Part shown: piece by piece, positions 25,672-33,847 of the stretch
How positions within the stretch are numbered: the first letter of the stretch is position 1
Layout: each line of letters opens with the position of its first letter
Source: Flavobacterium sp. N1994
Lineage (GTDB): Bacteria; Bacteroidota; Bacteroidia; Flavobacteriales; Flavobacteriaceae
DNA: 64,000 nucleotides
Direction: 5' to 3'
Assembly (NCBI RefSeq): GCF_025947145.1
Contig: NZ_CP109999.1
Coordinates: forward strand, 2,790,001-2,854,000
The notes under the pieces: model-generated
What the model saw: the letters and a program-made list of their open reading frames with translations, nothing else
Told to the model about the DNA's origin: nothing
Databases searched by the model: none
Made by a program: the position numbers and the translations under genes

Positions 25672-26274
25672 TTGAGCGAAGTCTTATCGAAATATTTACC
25701 CGAACACTCTGTTCAAGCTTGCTTTGAGTTAATCAAAAGCAATAATGTGCATTTGAAAATCGTCAACGAACGGCAAACACGTCATGGAGATTATCGAAAA
25801 TCGTTGAATGGTAAACACGAAATTACCGTCAATGCTAACTTGAATAAGTACCGTTTTCTAATAACATTAGTTCACGAAATTGCTCATTTAGCAGCTTTTG
25901 AAAAATACGGCAGGATGATAAAGCCTCATGGTAACGAATGGAAACTCACTTTTCAACGATTGATGGCGCCGTTTATTCGTCCCGAAATCTTCCCTCATTC
26001 GGTATTGCCCTTAGTAGCCAATCATTTTAGAAACCCCACAGCTAGTAGCGATACCGATGCTAGATTGGCGTATGCTTTAAAACAATTTGACGAACGAAAA
26101 CCAGATGTTCATTATATTCACGAAGTGCCAAGCGGTAGTTTTTTCCGAATAAAGAATGGTAGAATATTTCAAAAGAAAGGTCTTCGTGTCAAGCGCTATG
26201 AGTGTTTGGAAGTGAAAACAGGCAGATTGTTTTTGTTTAATGCCAATGCTGAGGTGGAAATATTACCAGGATAA
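25672..26274 (+). CDS. SprT-like zinc metalloprotease domain protein
   Basis: The 200-residue protein has the zinc motif LVHEIAHLAAF (HExxH) at about residues 63-73 and PHGNEWKLTFQRLM further on, where the third zinc ligand His lies. This is the SprT/Spartan-type fold. The bacterial family is poorly characterised; eukaryotic homologues clear protein-DNA crosslinks. The start at 25672 is TTG, since no ATG precedes the zinc motif. The stop is 8 bp before the next gene. Confidence 0.85.
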   Translation: MSEVLSKYLPEHSVQACFELIKSNNVHLKIVNERQTRHGDYRKSLNGKHEITVNANLNKYRFLITLVHEIAHLAAFEKYGRMIKPHGNEWKLTFQRLMAPFIRPEIFPHSVLPLVANHFRNPTASSDTDARLAYALKQFDERKPDVHYIHEVPSGSFFRIKNGRIFQKKGLRVKRYECLEVKTGRLFLFNANAEVEILPG

Positions 26275-26282
26275 AGGACATT

Positions 26283-26777
26283 ATGAAAAAAGGAAACTTT
26301 ACTATTTTCTTGCTTCTTTTTGCTGAATTCTGTTTGGCACAAAACTATATCTTGCCCAACGAGGATTTGATATTTTCTTTTCCTACTAAAAATGGAAAGA
26401 AAATGGTTTTGGCAAAAGATAAAAATAATGCCTATATTATTTATAGATTTGGCACAGCAAATAATATTGAACTCGAATATCCTGAAAAAAATAAAGAAAG
26501 TTGGAATAAGTTTACTTATTCGTATTATTTTAGAGGGGGTGGAATTCAAAATGCAGGAATGGAAATAACTTCAATATTTTTTAAGATAGGTAATTTTGAC
26601 TATTTAATTTATGATGATTACTATTCCGAAAGCGATGAGTTAACAACAGGAATTTTAGTTACCAATTTGACCACAAATAAAGAAACTGATATTAAAGGAA
26701 ATTATGATAAAATCGAAGGCACTCTATACGACATCAGGCAAAGTGGTCTTTTAAAAATGGATGATAGAATAAGATAA
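26283..26777 (+). CDS. Exported protein of unknown function
   Basis: The 164-residue protein has a signal peptide (MKKGNFTIFLLLFAEFCLAQ) and an all-beta-looking mature part rich in Tyr, Asn and acidic residues (NNAYIIYRFG, YSYYFRGGGIQ, DYLIYDDYYSES). I do not recognise the family. It lies between the SprT-like gene and the nucleotidyltransferase gene, 8 bp and 3 bp apart, so it is transcribed with them. Confidence 0.7.
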   Translation: MKKGNFTIFLLLFAEFCLAQNYILPNEDLIFSFPTKNGKKMVLAKDKNNAYIIYRFGTANNIELEYPEKNKESWNKFTYSYYFRGGGIQNAGMEITSIFFKIGNFDYLIYDDYYSESDELTTGILVTNLTTNKETDIKGNYDKIEGTLYDIRQSGLLKMDDRIR

Positions 26778-26780
26778 AAA

Positions 26781-27842
26781 ATGAATAAAAATTATTACGC
26801 CATATTAATGGCTGGGGGAGTAGGTTCCCGTTTTTGGCCCGTTAGTACTACTGATTTACCAAAACAATTTCACGACATGTTGGGTTCGGGAGATACCTTG
26901 ATTCAAAAGACATTCAGTCGTTTGTCAAAATTGATTCCGATAGAAAACATATTAATTCTAACAAACGAACGCTACAACGATTTGGTTCTAGAACAATTGC
27001 CTATGGTCAAACCAAAGCAAGTTTTGCTAGAACCCGCGATGCGAAATACAGCACCTTGTATTTTATATGCCTCTTTGAAAATCCAAAAACAAAACCCAGA
27101 TGCTGTTATGGTAGTAGCACCAAGCGATCACTGGATTGAAGATGAAGTGGCGTTTTCAAGAAATCTACAACAATGTTTCGACTTTTGTCAAGAAGAAAAT
27201 GCTTTGATGACTTTGGGGATCCAACCCACATTCCCCAATACCGGTTTCGGGTATATCGAATTTGATAAAACAGATGCTAATCCGATTAAAAAAGTAAATC
27301 AGTTCCGTGAAAAGCCCGATTATGAAACCGCAAAATCCTTTCTTGCTGCTGGAAATTTCCTTTGGAATGGCGGTATTTTTATATGGAGTGTAAAATCAAT
27401 TACCGAAGCGTTTGAAAAGTTCCAACCTCAAATGAATGCCCTATTTCAGGAAGGTTTTGATACTTATAATACTGAAAATGAAAAACAATTCATAGAAGAC
27501 CATTACGAAAATGCAGAAAATATTTCCATTGACTATGCCGTAATGGAAAAAGCCAAAAACGTATTTGTGTTACCAGCTACTTTTGATTGGAATGATTTAG
27601 GAACTTGGGGGCAACTTCACGAAAAACTAGATAAGGACGAAAACAACAACGGCGTTATCAATGCTAAAGTAGTGTTGGAAAATGCTTCCAATAACATCAT
27701 TCGTTCCGATGCCAATAAAATTATAGTGGTTGACGGTTTAAACGATTATATAATTGTAGATAAAGAAGGGATTTTACTAATTTATCCCAAAAGTAAAGAA
27801 CAAGACATTAAGCGAATTACTGGTTTAGCTAATGAATTATAA
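26781..27842 (+). CDS. manC: Mannose-1-phosphate guanylyltransferase
   Basis: The 353-residue enzyme makes GDP-mannose from mannose-1-phosphate and GTP. The nucleotide motif AGGVGSRFWPVST lies at residues ~11-23, PSDHWI at ~112, FREKPD at ~174 and WNGGIFIWS at ~195. It lacks the C-terminal isomerase domain of bifunctional ManC/AlgA, so it is the short form. It ends the plus-strand run and is closed by a strong terminator. The sugar donor would feed surface polysaccharide or glycoprotein synthesis. Confidence 0.92.
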   Translation: MNKNYYAILMAGGVGSRFWPVSTTDLPKQFHDMLGSGDTLIQKTFSRLSKLIPIENILILTNERYNDLVLEQLPMVKPKQVLLEPAMRNTAPCILYASLKIQKQNPDAVMVVAPSDHWIEDEVAFSRNLQQCFDFCQEENALMTLGIQPTFPNTGFGYIEFDKTDANPIKKVNQFREKPDYETAKSFLAAGNFLWNGGIFIWSVKSITEAFEKFQPQMNALFQEGFDTYNTENEKQFIEDHYENAENISIDYAVMEKAKNVFVLPATFDWNDLGTWGQLHEKLDKDENNNGVINAKVVLENASNNIIRSDANKIIVVDGLNDYIIVDKEGILLIYPKSKEQDIKRITGLANEL

Positions 27843-27843
27843 A

Positions 27844-27873
27844 TAAAAAAGGAGCAGTAATTGCTCCTTTTTT
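27844..27873. terminator. Bidirectional terminator after the guanylyltransferase
   Basis: AAAAAAGGAGCA pairs with TGCTCCTTTTTT around GTAAT. It serves the plus-strand run and the convergent Mla ATPase. Confidence 0.9.
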
Positions 27874-28636
27874 ATTCTTCTTTATTCTGTGCTTTCCTAA
27901 TTTTTTTGAAAAGATTAGAGGAATACACAAAGTCGGTTATGGCTTCGTTATCGGTTCTGAAAATGTCTTTTTTGGTTCCTTCCCAAGCTAAAATCCCTTG
28001 TTTCAGAAAAATAATTTTCTCACCTATTTCCATTACCGAATTCATATCGTGTGTATTAATTACAGTAGTGATATTGTATTCTACCGTAATTTCATGAATC
28101 AGATTGTCAATGATAATGGCTGTTTTTGGGTCTAAGCCCGAGTTAGGTTCGTCGCAAAAAAGGTATTTCGGATTGTTTACAATGGCACGAGCTATCGCTA
28201 CCCGTTTTTGCATCCCGCCCGAAAGTTCAGATGGTTTTTTATCGTGGGCATTTTTTAAATCTACTCTATCGATTACAAAATCAACACGCTCTTTAATTTC
28301 GGCAGCCGTTTTTTTAGAAAACATTTTCAATGGAAAGCCTACATTTTCTTCAACAGTCATACTGTCAAAAAGGGCACTACCTTGAAATACCATTCCTATT
28401 TCGGTTCGTAAAGCTCTTTTTTCATCATCGGTTAAAAGGGAATAAACTCTCCCATCAAAAGAAATGGTGCCTTTATCTGGTGTATGTATTCCAAGTAAAC
28501 TTTTAAGTAAAACTGTTTTTCCAGATCCACTTTGCCCGATAATTAAATTGGTTTTCCCCGTTTCAAAAATGGTAGAAATCCCTTTTAATACTTTGCTGTC
28601 TCCAAATGATTTCTCTAGGTCTTTAACTTCTATCAT
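27872..28636 (-). CDS. ABC transporter ATPase, MlaF type
   Basis: The ~254-residue ATPase has the Walker A IIGQSGSGKTVLLKSLLG, signature LSGGMQKRVAIARAI and Walker B YLFCDEPNSGLDP; the NSGLDP variant is typical of Mla/retrograde lipid transport ATPases. The frame could open at 28696, but the ATG at 28636 (MIEVKDLEKSFG) gives a TAATG overlap with the permease stop and a normal MlaF length. Together the pair should move phospholipids between membranes. Confidence 0.92.
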   Translation of the reverse strand: MIEVKDLEKSFGDSKVLKGISTIFETGKTNLIIGQSGSGKTVLLKSLLGIHTPDKGTISFDGRVYSLLTDDEKRALRTEIGMVFQGSALFDSMTVEENVGFPLKMFSKKTAAEIKERVDFVIDRVDLKNAHDKKPSELSGGMQKRVAIARAIVNNPKYLFCDEPNSGLDPKTAIIIDNLIHEITVEYNITTVINTHDMNSVMEIGEKIIFLKQGILAWEGTKKDIFRTDNEAITDFVYSSNLFKKIRKAQNKEE

Positions 28637-29382
28637 TAGGTCAAAAGTAATTGGGTTAATATATAATTGGCCATAATAATGGTTACCGCTGTCCACACAA
28701 ATGAGACGGTACTAGCTTTCCCTACTTCTAGCGCTCCGCCTTTCATATAATAACCATGAAACGATGGAATAGTGGCTAATATTAATGCAAAAACAAAGGT
28801 TTTAATAAAAGCATACACAATATGAAACGGAATAAACTCTTGTTGTAACCCCGTTATAAAATCATTACTAGAAGCAAATCCACCATAAACAGCAGCAATC
28901 CAACCTCCAAAAATCCCTAAAAACATACTGATACCAATTAAAAATGGGTAGAGTAGTAAGGCGATTAATTTTGGGAATACTAAGTAATTTAGGGAATTAA
29001 CTCCCATTACTTCTAAAGCGTCAATTTGTTCTGTAACCCGCATTGTTCCAATACTAGAAGTGATGAATGAACCCATTTTACCCGCCATAATTATCGAAAT
29101 AAAGGTTGGCGCAAATTCTAATATTACCGATTGTCTAGTGGCAAAACCAATAAGGTACTTTGGAATTAAGGGATTCGTCAAATTCAAAGCAGTTTGAATA
29201 GAAACAACACCACCTACAAAGAAAGAAATAAAGCACACAATACCGAGTGAGCCAATAATTAAATCATCAATTTCTTTGAAGATTAATTGTCTCATCACCG
29301 ACCACTTAGTAGGTTTATTGAAAATTTCTTTCCACATCAAAAAATATTTTCCGATTTGCGATAAATAGCGGACTAACATCAT
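28636..29382 (-). CDS. ABC transporter permease, MlaE type
   Basis: The 248-residue protein has five or so TM helices and the MlaE signatures FVGGVVSIQTAL (~58-69), IIMAGKMGSFITSSIGTMRVTEQIDALEVMG in segments, and FGGWIAAVYGG. It is translationally coupled (TAATG) to the ATPase downstream. The MCE-domain substrate-binding protein is not in the window and must be elsewhere. The likely role is lipid transport that keeps outer-membrane asymmetry. Confidence 0.92.
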   Translation of the reverse strand: MMLVRYLSQIGKYFLMWKEIFNKPTKWSVMRQLIFKEIDDLIIGSLGIVCFISFFVGGVVSIQTALNLTNPLIPKYLIGFATRQSVILEFAPTFISIIMAGKMGSFITSSIGTMRVTEQIDALEVMGVNSLNYLVFPKLIALLLYPFLIGISMFLGIFGGWIAAVYGGFASSNDFITGLQQEFIPFHIVYAFIKTFVFALILATIPSFHGYYMKGGALEVGKASTVSFVWTAVTIIMANYILTQLLLT

Positions 29383-29410
29383 GGGCTAAAAATATTGTCA
29401 AAAATAGGGA

Positions 29411-29434
29411 GAAGTTATGAGTTATGAGGTATGA
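29411..29434 (+). repeat. Heptamer repeat GTTATGA
   Basis: Three imperfect tandem copies of GTTATGA (third GGTATGA) lie between the glycosyltransferase and permease genes. A related array in the reverse orientation is at 46269-46303. Confidence 0.5.
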
Positions 29435-29452
29435 GTTGGTGGTTTTTTAGCT

Positions 29453-30301
29453 TTACATTAGCTTTTCCTTCATCTTTTTCAAACGATAACTTCTAATAAA
29501 TTTAGCTTGTTCGGCAGTAACTAAAAGTGGTTTTTTATCTGATTTAGCCTTCCAAAATCCGTTGATATAATCTATAAACAATAGTGGCTTTCCTTTTCGT
29601 AGGGCTAGTTTTAGCGAGGCTATGGCAGTAATAAAGAATCCGTAACCCAAGGTATAAAAAGCTTCGCCTTGTTTGTAACGCGCGGTTTTATTATAGCTAG
29701 CTCCTGTGGGTTTAAGATGTTTGACTTTTAAGGAGGTATCAGTTATCACTTTCCAATTATAAAATTTGCATAACAATTCATCCACGGTGTCCCAACCCAT
29801 AGCAGGTTTTAATCCTCCAATTTGTTGGAAGGCTTCTTTTCTGTAGGCTTTAAAAGCACCACGGATGTGGTCTTTATCGGTAAGGTTTTCCAAAATCCAT
29901 TCCCCATTCTTTTCAATATAAGCAAAGCCCCCCGCCATTCCTATTTGGTCGTCTGATTGAAAATGGGAGAGTATGGTTTCAAAATAAGTAGGAGGAAATA
30001 TCAAATCGGCATCTACTTTTACCATGACTTCATAGTGGTCGTCTAAGGTTGCTAAGCCCTTTTGAAAAGCTTGAATTACTTTACTGCCCGGAAGATGTAT
30101 CGCTTCAGAAGATTTATTTACCAATGAAATCCAAGGATGATTTTGAATAAAACTAGCAACAATGGCTTCTGTATGATCTGTTGAATTGTCATTAACCACT
30201 ACTAGTTTCTTAGGCAAAACAGTTTGCTCAACTATAGATTGTAGGGTTTGTGCAATATATTTTTCTTCATTATGAGAAGGAATGACAATATAATAATCCA
30301 T
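29453..30301 (-). CDS. Family 2 glycosyltransferase
   Basis: The 282-residue GT-A enzyme has IPSHNEEKYIAQTLQSIVEQ at the N terminus, VVNDNSTDHT, and the nucleotide-sugar metal motif VKVDADL (DAD) at ~96-99. A C-terminal region, GWDTVDELL followed by an amphipathic segment, suggests membrane association. The acceptor and donor are unknown. It is likely in surface glycan or lipid glycosylation. It stands between the WG-repeat gene and the Mla pair, with its own AT-rich upstream region. Confidence 0.88.
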   Translation of the reverse strand: MDYYIVIPSHNEEKYIAQTLQSIVEQTVLPKKLVVVNDNSTDHTEAIVASFIQNHPWISLVNKSSEAIHLPGSKVIQAFQKGLATLDDHYEVMVKVDADLIFPPTYFETILSHFQSDDQIGMAGGFAYIEKNGEWILENLTDKDHIRGAFKAYRKEAFQQIGGLKPAMGWDTVDELLCKFYNWKVITDTSLKVKHLKPTGASYNKTARYKQGEAFYTLGYGFFITAIASLKLALRKGKPLLFIDYINGFWKAKSDKKPLLVTAEQAKFIRSYRLKKMKEKLM

Positions 30302-30343
30302 TGTTGCTATCGGTTGATAGGGTAAAAATATAAATTAGAAAAC

Positions 30344-30377
30344 AAAAAAAAGGATTTCAATTAAGAAATCCTTTTTT
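30344..30377 (-). terminator. Terminator of the WG-repeat protein gene
   Basis: AAAAGGATTTC pairs with GAAATCCTTTT around AATTAA, and T follows on the minus strand. It lies 26 bp after the stop codon. Confidence 0.85.
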
Positions 30378-30402
30378 AAAATCAACTATAAAATATAAAC
30401 AT

Positions 30403-31047
30403 CTATTCTGCGTTAGCTAATTCTGTAGTTTTACCTTTCTTTTTAGTGAAAGCTTCGATAGTATCGTAAATTACAGGAATTACTTCTTTACCAGTTTTGT
30501 CAATAAAACCAAGTTTTTCTTTTCTGTTTTTAACTAGGGCCCAATTTTTTCTAACATCGTCAAATTTAGACACTTCTACGTATTTTACTGGAACAACAAT
30601 GTTACCATCTTTGTCAATAAATCCTTTTAGACCTTGGCTTTCAACAAGTATCCATTCTTTGGAATACTCACCAAATTTTCCAACTTTGTCATACATAGGA
30701 GGAACGATTTCTTTTCCAGCTTCGTTCATGAAGCCATATTTTCCATCTTTAATAATCAAGGCCCAACCATCGTTGTACTCATCATAATTTTCAATGGTTT
30801 GATACTTTGGTTCTACCACAATTTTTCCGCTTTTGTCAACGAAACCATATAGGTTTTCTAGTTCTACTTTAGCCCAATTTGGATGCATTTTATCAAAGTC
30901 ATCAATAGCATTGTATTTTGGTGGAATTACTTCAACACCTGACTCGTTGATGATACCGAATTTCTCATCGGATTTAACAATAAATAATTTTTGACCGAAT
31001 GAAAAAGTGAAAACAGTCAACATCGAAAAAGTAAATAGTTTTTTCAT
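30403..31047 (-). CDS. WG-repeat exported protein
   Basis: The 214-residue protein has a signal peptide (MKKLFTFSMLTVFTFSFGQ) and about five WG-type repeats of 35-40 residues with the pattern KYGFMNEAGKEIVPPMYD. WG repeats form beta-propeller-like sheets and often occur in cell-surface or periplasmic proteins. It stands alone with an unusually clear promoter and terminator, so it is probably expressed well. The function is unknown. Confidence 0.85.
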   Translation of the reverse strand: MKKLFTFSMLTVFTFSFGQKLFIVKSDEKFGIINESGVEVIPPKYNAIDDFDKMHPNWAKVELENLYGFVDKSGKIVVEPKYQTIENYDEYNDGWALIIKDGKYGFMNEAGKEIVPPMYDKVGKFGEYSKEWILVESQGLKGFIDKDGNIVVPVKYVEVSKFDDVRKNWALVKNRKEKLGFIDKTGKEVIPVIYDTIEAFTKKKGKTTELANAE

Positions 31048-31082
31048 AATAAATAGATTTAGGGTTTTGTTTAATTACAGGT

Positions 31083-31115
31083 CAAACATACTAAGATTGT
31101 CGATTAAATGACAAA
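31083..31115 (-). promoter_or_regulatory. Promoter of the WG-repeat gene
   Basis: On the minus strand TTTG (31112-31115) and TATGTTTG (31083-31090) are separated by 21 bp, an exact match of both Bacteroidota promoter elements. It lies 36 bp before the ATG at 31047. Confidence 0.75.
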
Positions 31116-31344
31116 TAAAATCGACGAAATGCATTTTTTTTTGCAAAAAGTAGGAAATACTTATTATAAAACTTACAATTGTTCTTTTTTGTAAACTAAA
31201 ATAGTACCCTTTTTTTTCTTTATTTCTTTCTAAAAAGAGTAGTGATAAAGGAAAGAATTAACGAAATAAGTCAATATACTTCAGTGATAAAATATATAGT
31301 ACTGAAAATCAAATAATTAAATTAATTCAGTATAAAAAAGGCAC

Positions 31345-31374
31345 AAAAAAACCATCTTACTAGATGGTTTTTTT
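31345..31374 (-). terminator. Terminator of the methyltransferase gene
   Basis: AAAACCATCT and AGATGGTTTT pair around TACT and are flanked by A and T runs, downstream of the minus-strand methyltransferase. Confidence 0.9.
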
Positions 31375-31393
31375 ATTGGATTGCTATCGGAAG

Positions 31394-31918
31394 TTATTTT
31401 ACTTTTTCAGCATAGACCATATAATAACGAGGGGTAAAATATCTCAATAAAGGGCGGAAACCCAATTTCTTTACAGGATGCGTGAACTTTACTCGGTCTA
31501 TAATTTTCCAACCTGTCTTTTCTAAAAGCCAATCTAATTGCCAATCTTCAAATTCGTGATAATGTCTATCCCATTTATCCGTTTTACTTCTATAAGCTGG
31601 AGAAAACCATAATCGCATAGGAATAGAGATTAATACTTTATCGCATGTAACATTTTCCAAAACAGTATATGGATTTAATAAGTGCTCAAAAATCTCAAAA
31701 GCGGTGAAGACTTCATACTTTTCATTTTGTAAAGCAGATTGGTCATTGTCTAAATCTTCCCCTTTGGTATTGATTACGGTATAGCCATGCTCTTCCATGA
31801 TTTTAGAAAAGGGATTAGGCACCCCAAGATCAAAAATGGTTTCAGTGGGTTGGATGTGTTTCTGTAAAAAAGCTAACGTTAAATTAAAGCGTTTGCTGGG
31901 ATAGGTCTTCTCGTACAT
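31394..31918 (-). CDS. SAM-dependent methyltransferase-like protein
   Basis: About 174 residues. The fold pattern is that of a class I methyltransferase (TIFDLGVPNPFSKIMEEHG for motif I, TAFEIFEHLLNPY near motif II, KVLISIPMRLWFSPAY), but motif I is DLGVPNPFS and not the usual G-x-G-x-G, so SAM binding is uncertain. The frame also opens at an ATG at 31984 that would overlap the ketoacyl synthase by 23 bp. I prefer 31918 (MYEKTYPSKRF), the first ATG that leads into the fold. It follows the KAS III gene, which suggests a shared pathway. Confidence 0.75.
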   Translation of the reverse strand: MYEKTYPSKRFNLTLAFLQKHIQPTETIFDLGVPNPFSKIMEEHGYTVINTKGEDLDNDQSALQNEKYEVFTAFEIFEHLLNPYTVLENVTCDKVLISIPMRLWFSPAYRSKTDKWDRHYHEFEDWQLDWLLEKTGWKIIDRVKFTHPVKKLGFRPLLRYFTPRYYMVYAEKVK

Positions 31919-31961
31919 GTAATATGTTGCAAAATTATAGAGTGCGAAGTTACAAACTTTA

Positions 31962-33020
31962 TTACATTCTGTATACAATTGCATTCACGTTCATACCTGC
32001 TCCAACCGATGCGAAGAGAATTACATCTCCTTTTTGGATGCTTTGATTTTCGATTTTACCTTTAACTAAGGAATCATATAAGGTAGGAACGGTAGCAACA
32101 CTAGAATTTCCTAATTCATGAATACTCATGGGCATGATGCCTTCAGGAGGCGTTTCATGGTAAAGTTTGTAAAAACGTTGTATGATGGCTTCATCCATTT
32201 TTTCATTGGCCTGATGAATCAATACTTTTTTTACATCTTTGATATCGATACCACTATTATCTAGACAGGCTTTCATGGCTTTTGGCACATTGCTTAAAGC
32301 AAATTCATAAATTTTTCTACCGTTCATTTTGATATAGCGCACATCGGGATCATGGGTTTTATTGAATGAATTCCCAAAAAACAGATAATACGCCTCGTCA
32401 TATGTGAAAGTAGCCGTTTCATGTGCCAATATTCCTCCTTCTTCTTCAGTAGCTTCAATGACAGTAGCTCCTGCACCATCCGAATAAATCATACTGTCTC
32501 TGTCGTGTAAATCTACTACACGTGAAAGGGTTTCGGCACCAATAACTAAACATTTTTTGGCCATTCCTGCTTTTATAAAGGCTTGGGCTTGAATTACCCC
32601 TTCTACCCAACCAGGACAACCAAAAAGCATATCATAACAAACACATTTTGGGTTTTTTATACGCAAATCATATTTCACTCGAGTAGCCAAACTGGGTAGT
32701 AAGTCGGTTTGGATGGCCCCTTTTTTTACGTTACCAAAATTATGTGCAAAGATGATATAGTCTAAGGTTTCGGGGTCAATATTAGCATCTTCAATAGCTT
32801 TTTTAGCTGCTATGGTGGCTATGTCTGAAGTAAGTAAATCATCGGTAACATAACGTCTTTCTTTAATACCGGTGATTTCTAGAAATTTTTCGGCTACAAC
32901 ATCATTCGGATGAGGAAAAGGAGTTCCGTCATCATTTAAAAATACATGTGCTGCAAAATCTTTATTGGATACTATTTGTGTAGGGATATAACTTCCCGAA
33001 CCTGTTATTTTTATATTCAT
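31962..33020 (-). CDS. Ketoacyl-ACP synthase III-like enzyme
   Basis: The 352-residue thiolase-fold enzyme has Cys135 in DMLFGCPGWVEGV, His269 in VLIHQAN and Asn305 in ELGNSSVAT, which together form the Cys-His-Asn triad of KAS III. It has a short extra segment after residue 24 (HVFLNDDGTPFPHPNDV) relative to FabH. The housekeeping FabH is probably elsewhere. This copy sits beside a methyltransferase-like gene and may start a special fatty or polyketide product. Substrate inference is not possible from sequence. Confidence 0.88.
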   Translation of the reverse strand: MNIKITGSGSYIPTQIVSNKDFAAHVFLNDDGTPFPHPNDVVAEKFLEITGIKERRYVTDDLLTSDIATIAAKKAIEDANIDPETLDYIIFAHNFGNVKKGAIQTDLLPSLATRVKYDLRIKNPKCVCYDMLFGCPGWVEGVIQAQAFIKAGMAKKCLVIGAETLSRVVDLHDRDSMIYSDGAGATVIEATEEEGGILAHETATFTYDEAYYLFFGNSFNKTHDPDVRYIKMNGRKIYEFALSNVPKAMKACLDNSGIDIKDVKKVLIHQANEKMDEAIIQRFYKLYHETPPEGIMPMSIHELGNSSVATVPTLYDSLVKGKIENQSIQKGDVILFASVGAGMNVNAIVYRM

Positions 33021-33142
33021 TATTTTAAATATTTCATTACGAAATTATTAATAAAAATAATTGTTGATTATGTAATTTCCAACTAATTTCCAACTATTGT
33101 GAATAATGTAAAGAATCACCTTTATTATTATTGAACTAATAA

Positions 33143-33523
33143 TTATTTATCTTTTTCTTGTATGATTTTAATCTGCATAATGGTGGCAATACTTAAGGCT
33201 TGGGTTTTTATTTGCTCTGCTTTTTCGCCTTTGAAGTTTTCATCAACAGCAGCATAAAAGTGATTTAGCCAAATGTTGAATAGTTCAGGCGATAGGTATT
33301 CTTTAGCACTTACATCCAAATGTATTTGTGTCAAATTATTGAAATAACCTCCCGTTCCTAAAATAGCCTGTGACCAAAATGTAACTAAAATAGGCAAATG
33401 TTCTTCCAACTTTATCTTTACCACCTCCGTAAAAATATAGCTTATCGAAGCATCAGCCAATAACTTTTTGTAGAACTCGTCCACCAATACATAAAGGTCG
33501 TCTTGGTTCTGAATGTCGCGCAT
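33143..33523 (-). CDS. Group III truncated haemoglobin
   Basis: The ~126-residue protein starts at the ATG at 33523; an upstream TTG would add three residues. The pattern LPILVTFWSQAILGTGGYFNN (E helix) and HLDVSAKEYLSPELFNIWLNHF, with the proximal His in the segment before the LS-x-E-L-F-N-x-W helix, fits group III truncated globins. It binds haem and diatomic gases such as O2 or NO in the cytoplasm. It is a single gene. Confidence 0.9.
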   Translation of the reverse strand: MRDIQNQDDLYVLVDEFYKKLLADASISYIFTEVVKIKLEEHLPILVTFWSQAILGTGGYFNNLTQIHLDVSAKEYLSPELFNIWLNHFYAAVDENFKGEKAEQIKTQALSIATIMQIKIIQEKDK

Positions 33524-33847
33524 AATTATCAATTGAGTCCCAAAGATACCTTTTCCTCTTTTTCTAAAAACTGATTGTTGTCATTTTTTTAAGAGAAAAA
33601 GAACGCTAGTCTTCAGTCTAGTATTGGTGCGGTTTTCTTCGTAGTGTGTCCGATGTGTGTGCGATGTGTGTGCGATGTGTGTCCGATGTAACTATAGTTT
33701 TACTCGGACACACATCGGATAGAACCCGTACAGAACCCGCACACACTAGGAAGGAGAATGGCATGATTTATGTAGGAAGCTATTCTATAGCTCTAATAAT
33801 AAGGTAATTAAGAAGAGCTGATTGTTTAATTTAAATTCATCAAAAGT
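33524..33847 (+). other. Intergenic region with 11-bp repeat array
   Basis: The 324 bp before the orphan gene at 33848 hold the repeat array and inverted copy at 33645-33742. The flanks show no open frame. The sequence from 33745 on has no TAnnTTTG match, so the promoter of the orphan gene is not obvious. Confidence 0.6.
33645..33742 (+). repeat. 11-bp tandem repeats with inverted copy
   Basis: Four direct 11-bp units of TGTGTSCGATG run from 33645 to 33688 (S is C, G, G, C). After an AT-rich spacer holding AACTATAGTT, the inverted form CGGACACACATCGGA lies at 33705-33719, pairing with 33671-33685 with one mismatch. Two further 11-bp units, AGAACCCGTAC and AGAACCCGCAC, run from 33721 to 33742. 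The period stays one helical turn throughout. Confidence 0.8.

Larger units (their letters stand above)
31048..31393 (-). other. Intergenic region between the WG-repeat and methyltransferase genes
   Basis: The 346-bp AT-rich stretch holds the WG promoter (31083-31115) and the terminator at 31345-31374. The DNA from 31130 to 31340 shows homopolymer runs but no open frame, tRNA or strong hairpin that I can see. Confidence 0.6.

Noticed and set aside
31090..31110. TGTCATTTAATCGACA as a third copy of the Crp-type dyad in front of the WG-repeat gene
   Set aside because: It keeps TGT-N10-ACA and a central TA, but only 10 of 16 positions agree with the other two sites, it is 23 instead of 37 bp from the -7 box, and it overlaps the -33 TTTG. 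Chance is likely.
31919..31984. Upstream start of the methyltransferase-like protein at the ATG at 31984
   Set aside because: The extra 22 residues cover the end of the ketoacyl synthase gene and its spacer and match nothing in the fold. It remains possible as a coupled start.
33143..33532. TTG start for the truncated haemoglobin, three residues upstream
   Set aside because: The ATG at 33523 is adjacent and standard, so the TTG is unnecessary.
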